Assembly (NCBI GenBank): GCA_009739505.2
Contig: CM019182.2
Span: 26,085,297 to 26,149,296 of the forward strand
Length of the DNA stretch: 64,000 nucleotides
Reading direction: 5' to 3'
Source: Apolygus lucorum
Lineage: Eukaryota; Arthropoda; Insecta; Hemiptera; Miridae
Shown here: positions 12,901-25,079 of the stretch, one piece after another
How positions within the stretch are numbered: position 1 is the first letter of the stretch
Layout: the number at the start of each line of letters is the position of its first letter
Notes under the pieces: model-generated
The model's input: the letters and a program-made list of their open reading frames with translations, nothing else
What the model was told of the DNA's origin: nothing
Databases searched by the model: none
Translations under genes and position numbers: made by a program

Positions 12901-15900
12901 ACCAGGATCACAGACGTACATCTCTTTTATACGATAAGTAAATTCTCTTTTATTTTCACCGGTTTATAGCGATTTAAATTTGAAGTGGCCCTTTTTATGC
13001 GATAACGAATTTTGCCTTCTAAGAGGTCCGTTCCACCTTCTAATCACAGCCATCCATCTGGAGAGCAAAAACCACCTCCCCCAACTTCTATGTAGAGAGA
13101 TTGCAGGTCCATTAGGTTTCATGCAAACTTCGGGGAAAAGCAAGTGACAAGCAATTTGCTAGCAGACCACTTTTTTACCTGGTGGGGGTTCCAGCTTTTA
13201 CGGCGATTGGTGTGGGCGAAGTTGAGGTTGAAACTCTAAACCGCCACTAAATCTCCGTCCCTTCTTTCGACCTATACGCCCTTGTTGGTCGGAGGTTGGG
13301 TGGAGGTAAATTCGCAACCGAACCGCATCTAGCTGAGGTACATACAGGGACAAAACCTTAAACAGCATTCCTTTCGTAGGTACGACTGTTTTAAGCCTGA
13401 GATCTCAGTTTAGACTTATTGTGGTTTGTCATTGGTGTAGTATAGATAAGTATAACTATTATTACCCTAGCTTTTTTTATCTACCGATAATAAGAAAGCT
13501 TTCTATTCTTGGATTAGGTTAAAAAAAAGGAACCTCCAATGTATATTTTTACTGAAATGTTGCATTTGAGATCTTCTAGAATGGCAAATCAGCGGTGCGA
13601 GCAGCAGAGCTGACTTTTTTCGGTTCAGTGCCTTAAAATGTGGTGCACTCTTGGAGACCACTGATACGTCTCTCAAGGGGAAAAATCTTTAAAAATCAGG
13701 TGGTGTATGGACAGAGAAGGCTTTGGATCGCACAACAAGGGCACTACGCCTTCTTTACATGAAGTTTTTTTTTGGGGGGAATTGTGTTTTCAACTAGACA
13801 GTTCCTTTTGCTGACATGACGAAAAGTTGTTTTCGACCAGGAAGGGGTTTCTTTAGTAAGTACGTGACTCAGCTTCCCATAAAGATTGTCTGATTAATGC
13901 TCCGCTTCGATTTTTTGAAACCCTTTTTCGATACCTCTTCTCAACCCCAATTTTTTTTCTCCTGAAAACTTCCGACCTCCCTCATGAAGATCCAGCTCGT
14001 TAGACCTCTGATGGATGAAAGGAGTTCGCTTGAATGAAGTGGAAGGAGCAATCGGAGAGCAAAGTTAGTTAGGCCAAGTATTGTTCTGAAAGGGCCAGGG
14101 CTGAAACAATGACTTCCCTTCTCCCGAGTGCTCCCGAACGCCTCTCTCGACGATCCCGGGGGGACGTCTCCAGACTCAAGGATACTGCTAGGAGTAAGCA
14201 GGCAGACTGTATTGATCCGTTTTTCCCTTCGGATCGGAGTATTGCGGTCGTATAAGAGTAAACAACTCTGCATCTTCTCATTCGCGATTTGGCTCCACTA
14301 CCGCCGTCCTACGATATTACTATCCTAGCGAAGAGAGTTTGGTCACCGTCTGTGTATGAAAACTCGATCAGAACTTATTCAGGTCAGTATCCTAAGGATG
14401 ATCTTCAGTTCTTCTTCTCATGATGACAAAAATTCACTGGATCCCAAGGTTTGAAGCAAAAAACGTTATTTATTCTAGAATTATTTGACAAAAATACTTA
14501 TAAAACCGAATGGAAGGACTGATCAAGTATTGGTGGCTCTTCGGGTTGGACCAGTTAACCCTCTCTAGTACAAAGAGCTTATTGGGAAACTGGTTTCCTG
14601 AAAACATTTCTTTGTACTAGTTCCTTCCTAGTGGATGAAGGTTCTAACATTACTTGGGTTCCCTTTTCCATAGACATCTTCGGAAAAGTTTCTACCTCAG
14701 TTGGGAAAACTGGTCCATCCAGTTACAATGGAAGGTTTAACTGTGTATCTATGTGGGAGAAAGAGGGAATGTAGGCCAGCACAAGCTATGCCTATAGGGC
14801 TGCATTGTCCTTCGAATGTATTGAAAAACCCACCTTATAAGTTATGACTTACGTAATACGAAAAAAGAAGGAAATAATTTTTCATTATTTTTATCTCGAT
14901 TATTATTGCCGCCACTGTTGGACCAGTTGGCTCCCTTTCCTGAGTATGATCAATCCGGGAGACTGTCAGTTGCACCTTAGACTGTAACGAAAAAGGGATG
15001 GCTCCTGTTCGTGTCTCACCCCTGCCGCCCTGGAAGAGGATGAGATCGGTAGGAAATTGAGAGATTACGTAAATCCGGGAGCTCGCTAAACTGTTTTGAA
15101 AAGGTTTCACGTCAAAAGCGATTCCCATACCGGTGAGGGGATTGTTTTATAGGAGTAGACTGGGAAGGGGACACGTCCTGTGGTGGCAGTAGGACAAAAA
15201 AGCTTACGTAATGGCTTTATAACGACCGGTCAAGCTCGTGTCTCGAACATGAACATTATTTTATCTATTTGTTCTTTGTAACGACACTGATGTCGATACT
15301 TGATGCTCATTTTAATCTCCCATCACATGCGATATCGCTCTAAGCTCTACACCTATATACAAAAATTTCCAGGGTAGATATGTGATTGATTCCTCTCGAA
15401 TTGAGATTTATCAAGATGGGTGGGTGATATAGCTTAGCTTAAATAACATTGGACTACGCAGGATGTAGCGAATTCACCTGTGATGACTATAATATGAAAT
15501 AATTAGCCTGTAATGTACAATATCAGATATTATCAGATATCAGATATTCAGGTATAGATTCTATACCTCAAAGCACAAAAGCGAAAATAATAATAATAAT
15601 AATAAAATTTCAGAAATACTCAAATTCAACAGAACTATTATTGACCTTCTTGACGATTAAAGCTTGAAAATTTCTTGAAGAAATTAAAGAGTTTAGTGTA
15701 GCAAGCCATTATTTTAAGAAGTGTGCACTGGTGAAAAATTCTTTAGCGTTTTTCTCAAAACTCCGTTTTTTGGACTCAGCGCCTTTGTGCTTTAAGGTAT
15801 CGATATACAACCTCCCTTCTTTTGATAACAAGGAAGCTGAAAATATCTATCAGGTCTTCCCTGACTAGAGTTTGGATATCCCTGTAATTGGGTTTCGCAT

Positions 15901-16189
15901 AATGTCGAAGTATCCTCAGCTGAGCGCTTCATCTCAGTCCCTTCATTGACATCTCAGGACAACTCAGGACTACATTCCACTTTTGGATATCAAAACGGTA
16001 ATTAAGGAGGCCATCCTTGGCATTGGGTCTTGGATTGGTTTGGCTTGAGCCTCTTGTGGGTAAATGGACTGCTTTGCTACTGTTAGGAGGGGTGTGTGTG
16101 TTTGTCGGAAGGAGAATTATTTATAATTAAATGCACTTTTTCTTTCTATAAAAAGCAAATAATTTGATAGAACTGCGTAGCCTCTACTG
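9941..16189. other. 6-kb stretch without recognisable genes
   Basis: No frame here carries a domain I recognise, and no long repeat shared with the rest of the window was found. Composition changes locally: 14030-14270 is noticeably GC-richer, and 13030-13340 is moderately so. A short (AAT)n run lies near 15587-15605, and ATCAGATAT is repeated near 15522-15550. It may be intron or intergenic sequence with old, unrecognisable insertions. Confidence 0.45.
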
Positions 16190-17159
16190 CAGGGTGCGGC
16201 AGCATAACACCCTTTTTTCAAACTTAATAAAACGCATTGTATGAATCAGAAAGTTTGTAATTTGGTTTTCCCAAAGTTTTTTTTACGTATGTTATGACGG
16301 CGTGTGAAGGCGATCGGCTTCACGTCGGCTCGTCGATTTGATTGGTCCCTACTCAACGAAGACAAAGCACAGGACAGCACTTGATGCCCGGCGCGGGTTA
16401 CCGCCGACCGTGTGCAAGAGTGCTTAAGGACTTCAGCTCGGCTACATTCCTTGGCGCGATTGCTCGCCGACCAGATGGATGCAGCACATTTACCTAGGCC
16501 TAGTTGGGGGCAGACAACTACTAGGGTAAATGGGAACCACGTAGTTTTGAAGATAAAATCATTTAGGTGACGACCCCATTCTCAATTTTATTGAATATAC
16601 CGATTTTTGACTCTGGCGTTTGTCATGTCTCTTTCAAGCATAGCAGGACGTTATATTGGAAATTCCTTTCTGATGTCGTTCTTTAAATCTTAAAGGAACA
16701 GACATCGATGCTCTTGCGATGTGTGCTGCTGCACCGTCTTGTTAGAACCAAAGGTCCAAAAAAAACAAAAAAATCCTGTAACACCAGTAACAACTATACA
16801 TGGCTTTTTCTGAGGGAACACTTCCCAGAACGCCTCATCTCCATCAGGGGCGATTTGCAGTGGCCGGGTCTCCCAATTTATTCCTTGTGATGTTTTCTAT
16901 GGGTTTTTTGAATTCCCGTGTGTATGTGAACCATCTAAGGATCCTTCAAGATTTAAAGTACGAATCAGCAAGAAATTTCCAACATAATAGTCATTGAATT
17001 GAGAATGAGGGACGTCATCTAAGTGATTTTATCTTAAAAACACTGTAAAACAAACTTTGGTAGTGTAACTACATTGTAAAAACCAAATTACAATCTTTCT
17101 GATTCATACAATGCGTTTTATTCAATTTTGAAAAAAGGATGTTATGCTGCCGAACCCTG
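16190..17159. mobile_element. Terminal-inverted-repeat DNA transposon, mariner/IS630-like remnant
   Basis: The left end CAGGGTGCGGCAGCATAAC and the right end (complement) GTTATGCTGCCGAACCCTG form inverted repeats. They continue inwards for about 100 bp through CCTTTTTTCAAA, AATAAAACGCATTGTATGAA and TTGTAATTTGGTTTT. The right flank is TA; the left flank is TG, probably a mutated TA. The 970-bp interior includes a GC-richer part (16300-16500) and a transposase fragment (16790-16990). CAGGG ends, a TA target and a mariner-type transposase all point to the Tc1/mariner superfamily. Confidence 0.82.
16790..16990 (+). pseudogene. Mariner-type transposase C-terminal remnant
   Basis: Two overlapping frames give the end of a DDE transposase. 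Frame one (within 16708-16890) has NNYTWLFLREHFPERLISIR then GDLQWPG. Frame two (within 16800-16997) has SPNLFLVMFSMGFLNSRVYV and continues to LRILQDLK. In intact relatives this region reads as LREHFP..LIS..GDL.WP.RSPDL.PCDFFLWG.LK..VY..RP.TL..LK, and it contains the last catalytic acidic residue. Here a frameshift falls near WPG/SPN. The PCDFF block is degraded to FLVMF, so the copy is inactive. It lies within the inverted repeats of the element at 16190-17159. Confidence 0.82.
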
Positions 17160-17940
17160 TAGGTCCAAAACCACCTACACTGTATTTCAAAATATATTAG
17201 TTTGTGGCGGACAGTAGTTGGTTCGTACGGGTAATACCTGAATGACCGAATACGCCTGGTGCCGCTGCTGTCTTCTCGTATTTCATTTCCAATATTCCGA
17301 ACAGTCCGCGATCCTATAAAAAGATCCCATTTTCCTTTTATTGCTGTGGAAAAGGCACATCGTTGCAGAGAGGGGGGTCGGAGGTGTCCTGACGTCGGGG
17401 ATTTCATTATAGGTTGGGCACACATTGCTCGGGCACGGAGGTTTATAGTGCGACGCTCCTGCTCGCCTAAGCCCGGCTTGTATCGCTGTGCAGCGGAAAA
17501 GACCCGAGTTTGTTTGCTTCAGGGTGCTCTGAGATACCGCACTCTCCCGGTAAACATCACCTGTTAGCAACTTTTATCTATGTTGGGACCTGCTGTTATT
17601 ATGTTGTGTGAACCAAGAAAATTTGCAAGACATACAAACTGTAAGCTTACATTTTTTCAAAAAATCGAAAAATCTTTCTATTTTAATGAAATTCACAGGA
17701 TGTTTCACAAATATACAATATATTTTTCCGATCAGTTCCTACTGAGTTCTAGACATTTTTGTAGCCTGGGCGACTTCTACGGTTCAGAATCGCTCTTGGA
17801 GCATGTGTCGGCATTCATTTGACCAAAAGAACACGCTTCCGAACCCGAAAGACAGATAATTACTTAGCTGGCTGAAGGTGTCAATCTGAACTCCTTGCGA
17901 GCTGGGGAGGCTGAATGACGCCATTGAAGGGATTATCTTA
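17160..17940. other. No gene recognised
   Basis: The segment 17210-17560 is GC-richer, with overlapping frames on both strands (17069-17425 minus, 17259-17567 plus, 17283-17570 minus). No domain is recognisable. The rest is AT-rich. Confidence 0.4.
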
Positions 17941-18400
17941 TTGTGTTTCTGAATTATCGTAAGTCCACCCCCATAAGTTCTCATAGGAAGCGGACGGTTT
18001 GTCCTTCAGACCTCTGGGTGGTCTCATTCGATCCTGAATATTCAATACTTTTTTAAATTGATAAAAAAACAATACTACCTTTATATCGGAAGTTTTTGAG
18101 TTTGGGGCGTTTTGAAAATTTCAAACCTTATTTTTCAACCCTTAGAAGTGATTGACATCAACCAAAAGCTTCGGGGCACAACCAGACTCCAAATGGAGTC
18201 CATGTACCCAATTTCTTAAAAATCGGTCCATGGTAATTCATGAAAGATCTCGCTTATTGCGGATGTCGGACGGACGGCAAAATTTGTATTCCATTTCTGA
18301 ATTCTACGTACCTTGAAGCGTAAACCAACATTTTTTGAGGGGGGGGGATAAAAAATAGTTCTTTGTCGATTCCAAGAGTTCATTATTGAAATGATAAACC
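17941..18400 (-). repeat. Family A repeat, partial inverted copy (A3)
   Basis: It lacks the AAACGCTGCAAAT end. It starts at the TTGTGTTTCTGAATTATCGT block, keeps CGGTTTGTCCTTCAGACCTC and CTTCGGGGCACAACCAGACT, and ends GAAATGATAAACC. It is more diverged than A2, and the GTACG array is reduced. Confidence 0.85.
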
Positions 18401-18554
18401 AAAATTGAAATCCTCCCTGATCAGCTGGGGAACTAAATTTGCAACTGGTGACCCCAAGAAGCTGAAATTTTGCAGGGCGCCTATTCATGACCGCCTAATC
18501 TGGATAACAAACTTTCATGAGCAACATGAATGGTCCGTTAAAAAAAAATCTAAA

Positions 18555-18775
18555 TCACAAATTTAAATAGCCATTCATATCTAAATTTTTGACTATATAT
18601 GTTCAAGACAGTTCACATCGTTCTGCATTTAAATAGCCATTCATATCTAAATTTTTGACTATATATGTTCAAGACAGTTCACATCGTTCCGCGCATGTCT
18701 CTAAATCAGAAGTTTGAGTAGCCGTTCATACCTAAATTTTTGACTATTTTCATGACAGTTCACATCGTACTCTGG
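18555..18775. repeat. Short tandem array, three copies (66-85 bp)
   Basis: The unit AAATAGCCATTCATATCTAA, followed by a TTTTTGACTATATATG and GACAGTTCACATCGT block, occurs at 18564-18630 and 18630-18700. It recurs in diverged form at 18715-18770. Unit starts are spaced 66 bp and then 85 bp. It is noncoding. Confidence 0.8.
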
Positions 18776-20084
18776 AGAATGTCTCGTGTCCGTTTCGATC
18801 TATCTGTGGTTAATTCCAACAACAACTACAGTTTCGCAACAGTTCCACGTAGTGACACGTTGGGGAATTTATCAAAGACACCCATGAATATTATACTCCT
18901 CTACTTGAAACAAACAAAACAGTACAATTAATTTCACAGCTAGTTATTTAGTATGCCCATGTTTTATTCTGTGGAGAAGCAATGGTTCCCACCAAACTTG
19001 GCAGGCGTTCATTTCTATAGTACAAGTATAGTGACGTGTTACTGTATTTCAAGATAGTTGATTGGAACTGAGATTAGCCAGAGTTGCTCCTGGAATAGGC
19101 TTTTTTGACACAGGCTGATCGCGTGTCAATCACATGACGTCATAAGTGCATTTTTGGTGAATATTCCCAATGTGTAGGAGATTGTGATCATTTCCGTGCC
19201 TCCGACACATTTCTCACACCTTCTGTTTTCTATTTGACCTATTTGAACCAATATATGGCACAGTATGACCAATACAATGTGTGAGGAAGCTCACTGCCAA
19301 CCCACTTGGCAGAAATGTTCGCTTCTCAATGTATAATCATTCATGAAGAGCCGATAAACCATTTCCAGCTCGAACATCGAAACTCACGATGCCAGAATAT
19401 CGAATATTCTCGACACCGCTCTCCCCTCAATTTCTCTAAAAGCCTCCTGAATATCTGATGCAACTTGATGGACCCTCGTTCTGTAGATGGCAGCACAGGC
19501 GGCGTGAGAGACAGCAGAAAAAAAAGTTAGAAGGTTGATGAAGCACGCATGATACTAATGACATTGCTACCAACCTTCTTCAGAAATCAGCAACTACATC
19601 GAGTGATAAATGAATTTCCTTCAATACCAGCCTCTATAACAGAATTACTCCTCCCCAGTTCCTCTTTCATTATCACGGACTCCTATCATCGCTCACAAAG
19701 TTTGAAATGGTGTTTTTTCCTTCAGGGAATACGTTCCTAACATTGTGTTTATATTCGGGATTCAATTACGGGAGTGGGATTGATACGAGGGGAACTTGTT
19801 GCTACTGAATAAACTTGCTACGGAGTTGTTCCTCACAACAGGTTATGCGGCGGAAAGAGTAGGCTCAGTGGTGCAGGGGCGACAAAAAATCGATTTTCCG
19901 ATGTTCAATTTACGAGGTTGGTAGGAAAGGCCTGAGAAGCGAATGCATTTACTTATTATTAAGTAAATATTGATTTACAAATTAATGTACACAAGATAGA
20001 TTGAGTGTTGAGCGGAAAACTACATTGGCAAAATCTGCGCCGTGCAGGTTTGTTGAATCTCTGTTAGGTGGAAACAATTCTCCC
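18776..20084. other. No gene recognised
   Basis: Short frames only. A motif near 19290-19312 (CCAACCCACTTGGCAGAA) matches the terminus of the R repeat family, so a remnant end of that family lies here. The rest is unidentified. Confidence 0.4.
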
Positions 20085-21330
20085 GAGCTCTTGAGCACCA
20101 AGCTAATAAAAATTCCTATCAGAATGTAAGAACCACCATCCAATAGGAATAAAGGAGCCAAAGCCTTTCAGAAGCATTACCTCCAGCATATCAGAAAGCA
20201 TGAACATAATCGCCATAGAAATGAATATTCCAGAAGTCTCAGTCAAGCAGCGTGTAGGACCCTTATTTTAAGTAGAAACAGTTTGTCTACCCTCTGGAGA
20301 ATTGAACCAATCAGAATGTAGAGCATTGAACAATCTGAGCAAGCAAAACATTATCCATCAAGAATACAGAAGCCTTAGGCATGGATATCCAGATATCCCT
20401 AGTCAATCAAATTGTAGAAGTCACAGTAAATCAGAATGCTTGAACTTAATGTCAATCAAGATGCAGGAGCTTCAAAAATCCGAATACAGGAGCTTCAGAC
20501 AATCAGTATGCAGAAACTTCTAGTCAATAAAAATGTAGGATGTGGGAACAATTCGCCCGGCCTGTAGAGTATCAAGCCTGTCGGAACGCAGAAGTATCAA
20601 ACAATCAATGCAGCTAACTCTAGCCAATCAGAATCAAAATGCTTGTTATTTCAAATAACAGCTGCCAATCAGACAATCTGAATGCTGCTATCCCTGCCAA
20701 TCAGACTCCAGGAACCTCGGTCATCAAAGAGAAGGATCCTTCAGGCATTAGATTCAGAATCGCTAGCAAATCAGAATACAGGAGCATCCACCAATCAGAA
20801 TCAGAAAGCCATAGCCAACAGAATTTAGGAACCGCTAGCAAATAAAAATGCAGAATTATCTGCCAATCGGAATCTGTAACTAACCAGAATGCAGGAGCCG
20901 CAGGCAATTGTAGTCAAACTCCAGCTACACGGAATGTTTGGTCTTTTCCATCAGAATGCAGGAGCCTCATATGGCTACTCCTGCCAATCAGATCCAGGTG
21001 CATCAGCCATTGAAGTGAAGGATCCTCCAGTAGTTAAAAATTCTGAAATACCAGCAAATCAAAATCCAGGAGATTTCAGCCCAGCAGTACAAAGGAGTCT
21101 TGGCCATTAGACTGTAGAACTCCCAGCTAGTGAAAATTCAGAATTGTCATTCAGTCAGAATTCAAAAAACCAACCTCCAACTATTTGGAATGTTCGAGTC
21201 TTTTCCATTATAGTGCAAGAGCCTCAGTCAAATTGAATGTAGTTTCTCCTATCAGTGTGCATCGGCAAACCTAAAAATGTTGGACCGTCCAGACAATTAG
21301 AATATAGGACCCACAGAATAAAGGTGCAAG
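20085..21330. repeat. Degenerate minisatellite, CAATCAGAATGCAGGAGC-like unit
   Basis: Dozens of diverged copies of a short unit containing AATCAGAATGCAGGAGC, often preceded by CCAATCAG or AGCAAATCAG, run in one orientation with loose spacing of about 25-40 bp. Frames across it (20302-20523, 20639-20845, 20889-21110) read as repeated NQSE-type peptides. These follow from the repeat and do not indicate a gene. It appears to be an old, decaying tandem array. Confidence 0.75.
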
Positions 21331-21889
21331 AAATTGCATAATTTTTGTTGTGGATAAATCAATTCCCAAAATGCATATTGGTACATCCTATTTCTACTCC
21401 AATCCCTGGAACCCTCAATTTTGGACTGGCTCTAGGTGTTTCGCCCGAGAGGAGAATTATATTGGCGAAGTTTCTTCGCCGTGTTGGTGCCGGTTCGTTA
21501 ACGAAGTGTTCACAAGTTAACCCCGAATTGAGCGGCAGCGCTTTCCCAAGACAAACCCCCAATTACCCGGGTAGCTGAAACCGCCAAAGACCCCAACTTG
21601 AAACTCCTGGTCAAAGGGCGTTCAATGTATTTGCCGAATAAAGGAAATTACTTCCGCGAGAACTCTCAAAGTGGCCCCGCTCAACTGGTTCGTACCTGGC
21701 GATTCAGATTTGAACACTTGCTGTTTTTTTGAGCTGTTTGAAAGAACGTCTATCAAGTTAGATCGTATCTTTGAAACGTGAATGTTGAGTTTAAATTGTA
21801 ATTTAGAAAGACCAAAACTTGGTGAAATGATCCGATTTTGATGAAATTGACAGGCATTGCGCTTATTAGTTTATAAGTAGTCCAATATA
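21331..21889. other. No gene recognised
   Basis: Unidentified sequence. The last two bases before the next element are TA, consistent with a TA insertion site. Confidence 0.4.
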
Positions 21890-22812
21890 CAGGGCGTTAC
21901 ATTTCAAAACGATCACAGATTAGGAATTGATTCCACAGCTCATTCACAGCAAAAAATGTCTTTCGGTAATTTTTTTAGAGGCTTCGTTTTTGAGATATTT
22001 CACTTGAGATGATTTTTTCGTGTTTTCGACCTTATCTTAGTAAAACGGCTATAACTCCTCGAATTTTCATGAAAATTTAAATCTAATCACACCGTTGGAA
22101 AAACCGTGAAATTTTCTATCTTCTTGATGGAAAAAATCTTGTTCTAAATCGGAAAAGTTGCTTAAAATTGGACTTGAAAAGGAAAAATTTGTCAAATCTT
22201 GGGAATTTCAGCTTTTTTCAAATGCTCATAGGTTCTGTAATCCGGCTTGTGAATTTTTACCTGTAGCCCTAAAAGATGCGCCAAAATTTCAGCTTTCCAA
22301 CGGTCTAATTATTTTTATTTTTAAAGTGGGGCTAATCACAGAAATTTGTGTTTGAACGCGGAAAAATGTAATTTTTTTGTAATAAGCCCCACTTTCCAAA
22401 TACAAATAATTAGTCCATTGGAAAGCTGCGATTTTTGCGCATGTTTTAGGCTTACAGGTAAAAATTCACGTGCAGGATTACGTAACCTTTGAGCCTTTGA
22501 AAAAAGTTGAGATTTCCAAGATTTGACCAATTTTTGTTTCATGTCCAATTTTCACCCAGTTTTCCGATTTGAAAAAATGTTTTTTTTTCACGCTCTTCCC
22601 AACGGTGTAACCAGATTTTAATTTCCATGAAAATTCGAGGAGTTATAGCCGTTTTACTGAGGTAAGGTCGATAAAAAATCGGTGATAAAAATTTTAAAAG
22701 TGAAATAACTCGAAAACGAAGCTTTTTAAAAAAAATTCCAGGAGACATTTGTTGCTGGGAATGAGCTGTAGAATCAATTCTTGCCTGTGACTGTTCAGTA
22801 CTCATCCCATCG
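21890..22812. mobile_element. Fold-back (long inverted repeat) element, CAGGG family
   Basis: The left end CAGGGCGTTACATTTC follows TA. The whole left half (21890-22345) is an imperfect inverted copy of the right half (22375-22812). Paired blocks include CTCATTCACAGC/GCTGGGAATGAG, AACGGCTATAACTCCTCGAA/TTCGAGGAGTTATAGCCGTT, CACACCGTTGG/CCAACGGTGTA and AGTGGGGCT/AGCCCCACT near the centre. There is no transposase sequence. The right terminus is eroded (the expected CCCTG is not evident), so the end coordinate is approximate. It shares internal modules with the elements at 42543 and 44653. Confidence 0.8.
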
Positions 22813-23499
22813 TATCAAAAGCACCGTCTGCACATGAGCATCAGAAAGTTGATTCTACTGTTTTGACTTCATGGATTTACGAATTTAAACCAAGTGAATT
22901 TGACACTACTCCTTCTCTGGAATGCTTTAAGTTGTTGCATGAAGTTAATTATAGCATTTGCTGCTTCAATTAAGTAGGGACTTTCACGTGGCGTCTGCTT
23001 TCTGAGTTGGGGAGCAGAATTTCATCGTCAGAGGTTGATGAGGACTGACACTTTATGGCGCCCCAGTCCAACCTGTGATGATGCAAGTGAATTTCTCAAT
23101 TTGTAAAATTGATGGATACAGAAACTTAGTGACTTTTCCTTTCTTTCTTACAAACTGGGTCGTTGAACGTTGACTGACTAAATTTTGGAGGATGCTTCCA
23201 TCGTCAGAGGTTGTTAAGGGGGTCTCAGTCGGTCGCCGTTCTTTCCTCAATCTGGGTTAGTCTAATCTCTTGCGAACCTGTGCTCGGTTGAATTTACACG
23301 ATTTTTTGTGCATAATCGAATGTAACTAAAAGTAAAGTAAACAACCAGTTCAGATATCCGTCCGACTGCCATTCCTGGCGTCGCGGACGTCATCAGCTGT
23401 CTTCCAAAGGGAAGATCAGAATTTGAGATGCTGAATCAGATGAGACCAACGGAAGATTGATATGACAATCGAGGGATGTAAATATGAGTGTAAAAATGC
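22813..23499. other. No gene recognised; short direct repeat
   Basis: A diverged direct repeat around CATCGTCAGAGGTTG occurs near 23023-23040 and 23198-23214. No coding region was recognised. Confidence 0.4.
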
Positions 23500-23963
23500 A
23501 ACAGCCATAATTTCCACATTTTCCATCCGATTTCGATGGAATTTTCAAAAATAATGCGTATTGGCTTATAAATAGTCCCCTATGAAAATCATCACCCCCA
23601 GACTGATAGTAGCCGCTGCGCATGCGCAAAGGTGATATCCTTGCCTCAGCCATAACTTCTACAATTCCCATCCGATTTCGATGAAATTTCCAGAAATTGT
23701 GCGGGTTGTGGTTTATATGGTCCACTATGAATATCACGTCCCTCAAATTGAAAGTATTTTGTGCTCATGCGCAAACGTGAAATCCTTGTAACAGCCATAA
23801 CTTCTAAATTTTCCAACAATATTCAGAGATTGTGCCGATTGATTGTTATGATAGTGGAAGGTACTTAGAGATTGGTGTTTTGAGAATAACTACTATGCAT
23901 CGGATCATCTATACAATCGGGTTACGGATACGAGGGAGCTATGTGCCACACCCACTTGGCAGA
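23500..23963 (+). repeat. Family R repeat, partial copy with three ~145-bp units
   Basis: Units contain CATAACTTCTAC, TTTTCCATCCGATTTCGATG, TGTGCGGGTTG, GGTCCCCTATGAAAATCATC and the palindrome TGCGCATGCGCA (23617-23628). The copy ends with the family terminus GCTATGTGCCACACCCACTT followed by GGCAGAA at about 23948-23966. The left arm with the TGTCTGTC motif is missing. Confidence 0.88.
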
Positions 23964-24117
23964 ATTTGTTGTCGTTTTATTCTCATTTGTTGGTCTCATT
24001 CGATTCATCTTGAAAAATTAAGTTTAGTATGAAGATTTTTCGATTAATTTATGAGCATCTTTTGTTGTTCTTGGACGATTTATAAGCTCATGAGATTTCA
24101 ATCAATCCCGTAACTTA

Positions 24118-24118
<1 letters not shown>

Positions 24119-24156
<38 letters not shown>
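24119..24156. repeat. Homopolymer A tract (38 bp)
   Basis: An uninterrupted run of 38 A. It could be the tail of a retroposed sequence reading on the plus strand, but nothing upstream is recognised as its body. Confidence 0.95.
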
Positions 24157-24159
<3 letters not shown>

Positions 24160-25079
24160 TTTGAGGTTTCAATTGTGCGAAATTTTATTTTTGTTCAATT
24201 TCATGGACAAGCCCAGTGATATATTCATGCTGGAGGGGTGATAATAATGTTCCAGAGCGTGATTGGACCACAGACCTTTGTTGAGATGTTTTCACGTATG
24301 AGATGTGGAATTCAATGTACCCACACTGATGTATAAAGTACGAGACATCTGGAATATATTGTGAACGGTGATGTTCTCTTGCAGACAGTTGGGATTGGGA
24401 GACTTTCGATACCATCTCCACCGTCGTGACACCCCTGACAGCCGTCGGTACACGTGGGAAGGAAAAGCTTTTCCCGCTGTCGGATGAGACTTGGTCGAAA
24501 CGGGGGAGAGAGTGACTAGCCCGGGAAGAGAGGGACTAGCCCCCCGCGAAGGGGTAAGACGAGCATTCACTTCTCCCTCCAGAAGCAAAGCGACCCGATG
24601 GGCCCCAACATTTCAAATTACCCTCCTGACAGGCCTACTTCCCCTACCCCGTTAACATCTATTTCTGACAAGCAACTTCTCGTACTTTCCTTGAAAGGAG
24701 AAAAAAGGGGTTGCCTCTCAGACTGGTCCTAAAATATTACAGATGCTGAGGTTCGGGACATCGAGATTTATTCACCCACTCTCTCAGACGAGCACGCGTT
24801 CAAAACAACTACACTTCAACATGGTAACACGTTTTTAGGCGTGCTTGCATCCTTTTAGCTGATTTTCAAAAAGGAGATATCTTGAGACTGTTTTGATAAG
24901 TTTTGGAAGCGAACTCTACAGCATTTGCACTTTGCGTTAATCGTTCCGCTAATTGAATTACACTCTTCGCAAAATGAATTAGACCTCAGGCAAATCCGTA
25001 GTTTTAGTAACAAAAAATCTCAACTTCAACAAAATGCGTAATTTTGGGATTGACTGGGCTCCCTGAAGGCCGCGGCTCG
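24157..25079. other. No gene recognised; local GC-rich patch
   Basis: The segment 24420-24600 is GC-rich and carries overlapping frames on the minus strand (24292-24588) without a recognisable domain. No repeat shared with elsewhere in the window was seen. Confidence 0.4.

Noticed and set aside
20302..21110. Frames with NQSECRSL-type peptides
   Set aside because: They arise from the degenerate CAATCAGAATG minisatellite.
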